Part shown: positions 57,701 through 64,000 of the stretch, one piece after another
Numbering within the stretch: the first letter of the stretch is position 1
Layout: the number at the start of each line of letters is the position of its first letter
NCBI GenBank assembly: GCA_033239125.1
Contig: BSWB01000001.1
Coordinates: 5,344,501 to 5,408,500 of the forward strand
Length of the DNA stretch: 64,000 nt
Source of the DNA: Fagopyrum homotropicum
Taxonomy: Eukaryota; Streptophyta; Magnoliopsida; Caryophyllales; Polygonaceae
Direction: 5' to 3'
Notes under the pieces: model-generated
What the model was told of the DNA's origin: nothing
Databases searched by the model: none
Seen by the model: only the letters and a program-made list of their open reading frames with translations
Program-made: the position numbers and the translations under genes

Positions 57701-59438
57701 AGTATGAGTTAAATGAATAATTTGAAAAATGAATAGGCAAAAGCATCGATTTAGTCAATATGTGAATGTGATACTCACTAAAATCACAGAGTTGGAAAAC
57801 TGAATTTCAGGAAACATCATACGAAATTTACCAAGTTAGAACATTAATTCATGACCATTGTGCATCAGTCAAGTGGCTTCCCGTACAACTAACTGTCCTC
57901 TTTCTGTGTTCAATAAAGTCGCTTGACCATTTATACTAAACAAGTAGATAGACTCTCTACCAAAAAAAAACAAAAAAAACAAGTAGATAAACACGCTCTC
58001 AAATTATATAGTATGGGAACGGCATCACCAAAAGTGTTCCAAAGAAAATTCTACGAAGTTAAAAAAAACTATCGGAGACCAATTAAGCTTCAAAGTGCTA
58101 TTCAGTTCCTACACTTCAAGTGGATTTTCAGAAAAATGTTGTTTTTTCTCTTTCCTTGAACAAAAAATTTCACATAGTTTCTCGAATGAAGTTGATTGAC
58201 CATCCAATTTATTTCACCCAGAACTATAAGGAAAACTTGCACTTTATAGCTCAACCTCCACTATAACCGGTTAACAACAAATAATCCAAACCCTAAAAGC
58301 TTGTTTGCAGGTGAGGTTGAGTCTTTTTTGTTTATGGCATATTCACCGTCCACAAATTTGCAGAATCCTACTGTAAAAAGAGTGACTTTTGTTGTTTCTT
58401 CAGATTTAGCACGAATGAGAAACTTTAGACTTGTAATATATGAAGTTGCTTTATCAGCTACATCTTGCCATCAAACTCCATCAGGAATATCAATCACGCC
58501 CTTGAAGCTAACAATAGGTGGGAAAAGGCTATAAATATGATTCAGCACTCAAATAAAACCAGTCTACTTACCTGATTTATCTCATCCTTATTGTAGTTGA
58601 ACTTCAGCAGAGGGTTTGACAAGTTTACCTGTCAGATATCAGTATCTACATTGTAAATCTCACATGGTGTAGATTTACTCAAACAGTGTTTTTTTTATGG
58701 GACTAGAAAGTATGGGCTGTATGGCAATGTCAAAGGGGCAAACACATCAGCTGCATAGAGAAGTTAATTACCAGCCGGACATCATAGCTCCGGACTTCTG
58801 TCCCCGTAGAAACAAATATGATATTTTCATATCCTGAATCATTCAACAGCATTGTCAATTGTGCAAAATGAGTGACAACCCTAATATCTAGCATTTGCAA
58901 TTCATAATGATGAAAATCACAATTTAAAAAAATGATTACATGGCTAGAGTTCTTTCATCACAATCCTGAAGATGAAGAGTCTCTTTACCTTGCTTGAAAC
59001 ATAAGGATGAAATGGGTTCAGTGTCAAGCTCCATAACAAGCTGGGGATCTTTGGAACGTAGGTCAAACATGCAAACACAGCCATCCTGATTTGAAGCAAC
59101 TCAATTTTAGATAACAAAGGACAACAATGAACTTAATTTCAGGGGTTTATATATTTTCCAAAATCAAAGGGTTTTGGGTAAATGTTAGAAAAATTGAGAC
59201 GATTCATATCGTTCTATCGTTGTCTTCACGTCGGTACCGGACGGTACATTTATGTGTTTGATTAATCTATGGAACAATAATTGTTTCAGAGATAGGAGAA
59301 GAATAGACGAAATACCTCACCAGCGGTGAAGACAACACCAGGAGTGGCACTTGAGGCGATACAGCAGGTAGCCGAAGCCTTATGTCCTCTAAGGCGTCGA
59401 GGTGTTGCCGCGTTGCCGCTGCTAACGTTGGCATCCAT
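54721..59438 (-). CDS. WDR53: WDR53-like WD40 repeat protein, complete
   Basis: There are eleven coding exons on the minus strand: 59438-59316, 59085-58989, 58833-58772, 58628-58572, 57553-57494, 56871-56815, 56459-56417, 56027-55950, 55651-55336, 55117-54967 and 54810-54721. All have GT-AG borders and consistent phase, giving 377 aa. The order of motifs follows WDR53: LRGHKASATCC (about 16-26), GEDGCVCMFDLRSKD, AADDSGDV, LRAGHST, VVTGGLDSKLILWDFSK, GGHTAAASCV, SGGNDKTVKVWDWSK and the end CDTSKVVKLYTIS. WD40 proteins of this type are scaffolds; in animals WDR53 has been listed as a DDB1-CUL4 substrate receptor. The plant role is not known to me. A Lys/Ser-rich insert at about 245-275 is variable. 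No breaks were seen. Confidence 0.93.
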
Positions 59439-60308
59439 GGCTTACTCTTCGGCTGAGTTGCTCCACCCTGCCGGCCAACACAGTTGCACGAAAACCCCGC
59501 TCCCAGACTCCCTGTTGCAATTCTCTCAAAGTGTTATTTCTCAATTAATTACTTTTGTTTATTGTTTATACTTTTTAATGTGTTTCATAATTTTTGGACA
59601 ATTTTGGTAACTTAACTCTTTTAAAAAACTTAGAAACTAGGCTTTTTAAGAGAATTTGTACACAAATCTTGTATATATTAATATTAATAATAATAATTAT
59701 TATTATTATACTCGCATCCACCTTATAACTTTGTTTTATGCGTCAACCTTAATACGGACGTTACAATACAGTTTATCTGACAAATAACTTTACTTTGTTT
59801 TTAACTCACTAATCAGTTCGGTTTCTATAAACAAAGTCTTAAGAACTATACAAATTAACGTTATTTTAATAATGTTTATCTGGCAAATAACTTCTACTTT
59901 GTTTTTAACTCATTAATCAGTTCGGTTTCTATAATGCAGACGTTCGTATGCATTATCATAAACAATATCGTTTATCATAAAGAATATCTTATACTTCCAT
60001 TATAACTCAACTTTAATTACTTAATTAACTTTGTAACACTATAGTTCATCCAACCAACAACTTTTAACTTTTTTCTTTGTCTTTTCCAAGTACATTACAA
60101 TCAAATCATAGTTATAATAAATTGATTCCATTTTTTATATGTTCAAGAAAAAAAAGAGGAAAATATGGAGATTATCACAGAAGAATCAAATGTATTATTG
60201 ATTGTATCAATGTCAAATTGCCAATTAGGACATATCTTTACCCCAAATGAATCAAGTAAGTTCCCCCAAATGAATAAAAACACTAAACCCAATCAAAGAA
60301 GTATAATT
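59439..60308. other. Intergenic region upstream of WDR53-like gene
   Basis: AT-rich intergenic DNA; the right end is probably the 3' flank of the possible minus-strand gene at 60309. A ~50-bp direct repeat is visible at about 59775-59836 and 59875-59936 (TTTATCTGRCAAATAACTT and CATTAATCAGTTCGGTTTCT-type blocks). No coding region is supported. Confidence 0.5.
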
Positions 60309-60827
60309 TCAACAGCAAAGAGCCACCATAGGACTACTCTGAGAAACAGAGGAAGCAACGGCAACAGCCGCAGCCCATGTCTTCAAATGCCTTTTGATTG
60401 TCCGTTCATTCTTACACGTTGCCACGCTCTTCAAATCACCATTTCTGCAGATTCCAATCTCTCCTTCCAATTTCAAACCCCTGCAAATTCCCTTGTTACT
60501 GTAAATCCTCTGCCTCCTTCTCAGTATTCTTCTTTCGTCTTCCTCTCTCCTTCTCGGCGACATTGAGACCTCCGGAACAACAGATCTTCTCACCAAAACT
60601 TGGGCCAAATGGTGGATCGAATGCTTGGGAGGTTTAGGGTTGTTCCGTAGGTTGCTGATTTCGGGGGATTTCAGCTGGTTTTGAGCGATTGGATTTGTGA
60701 ATTCGATTGGCTCTGGAGATTCTTGTTTGAAATTGATGTTGCGATCGCGATTGGTTTGGTTAGTGGATTTGGTGGTGCATACATTGGAGAAAAACCAAGC
60801 GGATTCAAACATTTCTACCAACTCCAT
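60309..60827 (-). CDS. Possible small gene of unknown function
   Basis: A minus-strand ORF of 172 aa that I do not recognise. It is basic in the middle (a run SPRRREEDERRILRRRQR at about 91-108) and ends with a hydrophobic small-residue stretch TWAAAVAVASSVSQSSP. In favour of a real gene: a TATAAAT box 85-91 bp ahead of the ATG in the right orientation, a CT-rich leader typical of plant 5' UTRs, a G-box further up, and an ATG with A at -3. Against: no family match from memory and plus-strand ORFs overlap. A donor-like TTTTG|GTGAGA lies inside the ORF, so the true structure may be spliced. Confidence 0.4.
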   Translation of the reverse strand: MELVEMFESAWFFSNVCTTKSTNQTNRDRNINFKQESPEPIEFTNPIAQNQLKSPEISNLRNNPKPPKHSIHHLAQVLVRRSVVPEVSMSPRRREEDERRILRRRQRIYSNKGICRGLKLEGEIGICRNGDLKSVATCKNERTIKRHLKTWAAAVAVASSVSQSSPMVALCC

Positions 60828-60911
60828 GGAAATGGAGGAAAAAACAGAGGAAGAAGAAAGGTAAAAGGGTTACGCTGTGACTCTGTGCTGTGTGAAATGA
60901 AAGCTCTGTGA

Positions 60912-60918
60912 TTTATAT
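60912..60918 (-). promoter_or_regulatory. TATA box of the possible minus-strand gene
   Basis: TATAAAT on the minus strand (within GGATATAAATCAC), about 30 bp ahead of a plausible start region and 85-91 bp ahead of the ATG at 60827. Confidence 0.4.
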
Positions 60919-60999
60919 CCGGGTTTGTTGAAACATGAAATGACGAATATGTCCTTGAGATTTGGTGTGCTTGAGAAAATTGGATCCAATGAGTGGGAC

Positions 61000-61007
61000 C
61001 CACGTGG
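61000..61007. promoter_or_regulatory. G-box
   Basis: The palindrome CCACGTGG, a bZIP/bHLH binding site, lies about 85 bp upstream of the minus-strand TATA box at 60912-60918. Confidence 0.4.
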
Positions 61008-61073
61008 ATTAGCTGTGGGCGTATGTACATGTTGGCATCCATCCCGAGATTGCTATTCGTACCACATGTTTCG

Positions 61074-61370
61074 TGCTATTCATGCCCATCCGGATACGCC
61101 TGACATACGCGTAACAATAAGTTGATTTCGTTCAAAAAAATATAAGAAAATGGCTACGCATACGTCAAGCGTACGCGCAGTCCTACTACGCATACGGCAC
61201 GCATGGCGTATGCGTAGTCGTTCATATCAAAAATTCCGATAAAAATACTAAGGAAAAAGGAGTACGCTTACACCTCGCGTAGCTGTATAGGGTTAAAAAA
61301 ACAAAAAAAAATTTGTCCTACTACACTTACGCAAGGCATAACCGTATTCGGGTACGTATAGCACAAAATC
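61074..61370. repeat. TACGCATACG motif cluster with inverted repeat
   Basis: CTACGCATACG occurs at 61154-61164 and 61186-61196, and its exact reverse complement at 61207-61217, forming an 11-bp stem with a 10-base loop. Further TACGC/GCGTA words flank it at both ends. The tract is unusually CpG-rich for its surroundings. It resembles the motif clusters inside some large plant LTRs (compare ACGGCCGTGG at 30660-30830), so it may be LTR debris. Confidence 0.6.
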
Positions 61371-63337
61371 TTAGTACAAATAGCAATAACCATCTTGTAT
61401 AGGATTCTACCAATAGATATTGACTTCGAAACAACTGGAAAGTGAAAAAGTGATTTCTGTCCAACGGTCAAAAAAGTCACACGTGGACTTTGCAAATTAT
61501 AAACGCCGTTTCGAAACTTTGAGAGTGTATTGTTCAATGTAAGTGTTCCTTTTCCTTAATTTGCAACCCTTTATTGGACTTTCTTGTTTGGATCCAATGT
61601 TCGTAAGGGAAAAGTAAAATTCATAAATGGAAAAATTAATTATTCATTAAATTTTTTTTAAAAAAAAGTAATACCACTTTAACTTTTTTTTGTTTAAATT
61701 AACTCATATAGAAATTGATCAATTTTGTCATAATATAATCATAATGTAATAAGAAGATAAGACGACAAAAATATCACCTAAATGTAATGCTCTTTTAATG
61801 GCTGTTTTTACGTAAAGTTAAAAAGAACGAAAATTCGTAATACAATTTGCTTCGCAGTACATGCCATATATATATAGATATTTTGAATATTATTTTACCT
61901 AAGTTTTTTATAAGTAAAATAGTGAAGTGTTGTAATTTGTTGGTGTAATAATATTTTGTAATAGAGAGTCTTAGCTGATATTCTAAAAAAAATACTTTTC
62001 TTTAGCTTCGCAGTAAAAATAATAGGCTAAATATTATGTATTTTGGAAAGATTTTATTAAAATAATGGATGGACAATGTGCATATGTTGATCGAGAATAA
62101 TGTATTAACTATATAGGTTTTGAGATGAGTACGAAAACGGGACTTATCGGGAAATGAAAATTATGGGGAATTATAGAATCTTCTTCAACTTCATTTACAT
62201 AGATTACGAGAACTACAAGTCTACAATGAACTGAGTAAGAAATAAGAGATTTATATAATTTCACCTAAATTAGCATAATAAAACTTTGATAGATCGAATA
62301 ACAATTTATACCACCTAAGTCAAGTCATACTCAAGTGTTATATAGAGAGAGTTAGAGACAACATCCTATGACAACTAGAGTTGTGCATCCTATCCAGACC
62401 GGAGGGATTTTCTGGGTTAGGTTCGGTATAGAAATTTTGAGAACTTGGACCGTGACTGTGAATCGGGTTCGGAGGGTTTTTTAGATCAAAATAAATATAA
62501 TATAATTATATAATTTTGTGAAAATTATAAGTTAGTAAAAAGTAAGAATTTTAAAATTAAATTTGTAAAAAGAAGTATAATACTTTGGTCCGATTTGTTC
62601 AATTCCGGCGGTTTTTTCGGTTTTGGACCGGGACCAGAAATAGTGGATCAAATCCGGTTCGTGAGCGCAAGCACCATCGTGTCATTCGTTCCATGAAAAA
62701 TCATGATCATTTTCTTCGTTAATGACGGAAGTGTGAGTGCGAACACGAGCGGAACACGATCAATCGTTAGACTAAACGAGCGTGAGCACGAACGTTAGCA
62801 GGGCTCGAGCGTTAATGTGAACACTAATGATGGTAGATTCTCCCTTCAATCTAACCCTATATATATAATAAGTAAATAAAAAACTTTTTAAATAGTAAAA
62901 GCAACACTTTACTAAAATTATTATATTGAGTATAAAATATTATGTGTTATATTATATTTATACATTTTGATTGTTTATTATCATGAAATTTCTCCTGTAA
63001 TTATTATGTGTTATATTATATTTATACATTTCGAATATCAAACAGAGATTGAAATACAATAAATATCAATAAAAATATAGTACAAAAATAAATTTTCAAG
63101 TTGCCCTTGTCTTTAAACTGAATTGACATTTAATTCAATTATTAAACAGATTCAGCGACATTGCGGATTTGCATCAGTGAAAGTATATTTTTCTTCCTTA
63201 GATCTATTAAGATTGAATTTTAATTTTTGTTTTTTTCTTAGTTGTATCAATGATATATTTATATACTCAATTTACTTCATTCTTATTAAATTAAAAACAA
63301 AAACATACTTGAATTAAACTTACAATAACTTTTTACC
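61371..63337. other. AT-rich intergenic region
   Basis: No gene is supported. At about 62380-62660 the sequence has GTTGTGCATCC, CCGGAGGG and GGTCCG/CCGGGACC words, similar to ends of some hAT-like elements, but I could not pair termini. A ~30-bp repeat (TTATGTGTTATATTATATTT) occurs at 62940 and 63005. Confidence 0.5.
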
Positions 63338-63472
63338 ATAAAACCTAAAATAACGTATTCCAACGACCTCAAATGATAAATACATAAAACTTAAAAAAAC
63401 GTATTTCAACGACCTCAACGGTAAATACATAAAACCTAAAAAAACGTATCCCAACGACCTCAACGGTAAATA
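63338..63472. repeat. Three-copy ~45-bp tandem repeat
   Basis: Units start near 63338, 63383 and 63429. Each contains ATAAAACCTAAAA (or CTTAAA), AACGTAT, CAACGACCTCAA and GGTAAATAC. Copies differ at a few bases. Confidence 0.88.
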
Positions 63473-64000
63473 AGACTGTAACTGACAAATGAAAGGTGGT
63501 TGTCAGGAGTCAGCCCTACTTATGTTGTCGAAGCTTTAGGACTCTAGGAGGTGCCACGTACACCCAATGGAAAGCGGCGTTGGACCGTCAACGACAAGGT
63601 GGTTTGACACATGGTGGTTCACTTCAACAAATCTTTTTCCGACCATTACAACACCATTTCGTATTTTATAATTGGGATTACCATTTCCAACCCGATTTGA
63701 ATCACCCTTCCAGTTGCACCGCAAATGTATCTTCCGTACGCACTTCATATGTGCCCCACAAACTTAATGAGACTGCACATTATATGTTATAACTCATCAA
63801 AACTCAGATGTTGAAACAATCGTCATAATTCTAACCTCTGAGTTCGGTTTCAGACGCCCACAAATGCACCTCCCCCACACACTATATGTGCTCCCAAGCT
63901 CTATGGAAATGCCCCATATACCAGAGCTCGTGAAAATTGGAACGTTGGAGTAACAAACATAATTTCGTGAGAAACATTTTTTAGGTTTTAGGTCCGGACG
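63473..64000. other. Unassigned sequence with loose ~135-bp repeat
   Basis: Two imperfectly similar blocks, about 63715-63790 and 63855-63930, share TATGTGCYCC and a run ending near CATATA. The ORF at 63496-63792 shows no known motif. It could be part of a larger repeat cut by the window end. Confidence 0.4.

Noticed and set aside
62380..62660. Another hAT-like element
   Set aside because: Some terminal-like words are present, but I could not pair both ends or find an 8-bp duplication.

Overview
This is eudicot-type plant nuclear DNA. The genes carry GT-AG introns, intergenic stretches are AT-rich, and the window holds plant-specific families (CNL-type NLR genes, DUF4220/DUF594, a receptor-kinase tail, a light-signalling SR140-like splicing factor) plus several layers of plant transposons. 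I cannot name the species. Every assignment comes from reading translations and splice sites by eye; no search was run.

Layout. (1) 1-16.4 kb is conserved housekeeping sequence: the last exon of a receptor-like kinase (+), a complete three-exon MAGO exon-junction-complex gene (-), and a complete 17-coding-exon RRC1/SR140-like U2 snRNP-associated gene (+) of 957 codons. Its introns hold several small transposons and a tandem duplication. (2) 16.4-19.2 kb is repeat-rich: two minisatellites and a hAT-like element. (3) 19.2-42.6 kb is an immune-receptor region. It holds an intact NLR-derived ORF that has lost its nucleotide-binding domain, a fragment of the same NLR 3' end about 2 kb downstream, a block of nested retroelements, a full-length CC-NB-ARC-LRR gene with unusual motifs, and a DUF4220/DUF594 membrane protein. 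(4) 43.6-59.4 kb returns to housekeeping genes: a dynein light chain (+), a TAF1C-like Pol I factor (+), a decayed SRP72 copy preceded by a lone GSK3/shaggy-like kinase exon, and a complete 11-exon WDR53-like WD40 gene (-). (5) 59.4-64 kb is mostly intergenic, with one possible small minus-strand gene and several repeats.

The transposon nest is well resolved. A Ty1/copia element (23100-33634, coding on the minus strand) has 5-bp target duplications GGTTG at both ends. Its downstream LTR is split by a 937-bp hAT-like element with an 8-bp duplication (GTGATATG), which itself holds a tRNA-like stretch. Its RNase H region is split by a ~1.3-kb solo-LTR-like insert, and its gag by a ~1.75-kb Athila-like solo LTR. 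Other copia remnants lie at ~21.9-22.4 kb and ~45.9-47.6 kb, and a LINE 3' remnant at ~34.0-35.5 kb.

The most interesting material is (a) the NB-less NLR ORF beside an NLR whose kinase-2 and MHD motifs are altered, and (b) displaced fragments of unrelated genes (mTERF, GSK3-like kinase, SRP72) next to transposons and intact genes. I found no CRISPR array or operon-type system, as expected for a plant nuclear window, and no clear case for a wholly new system.
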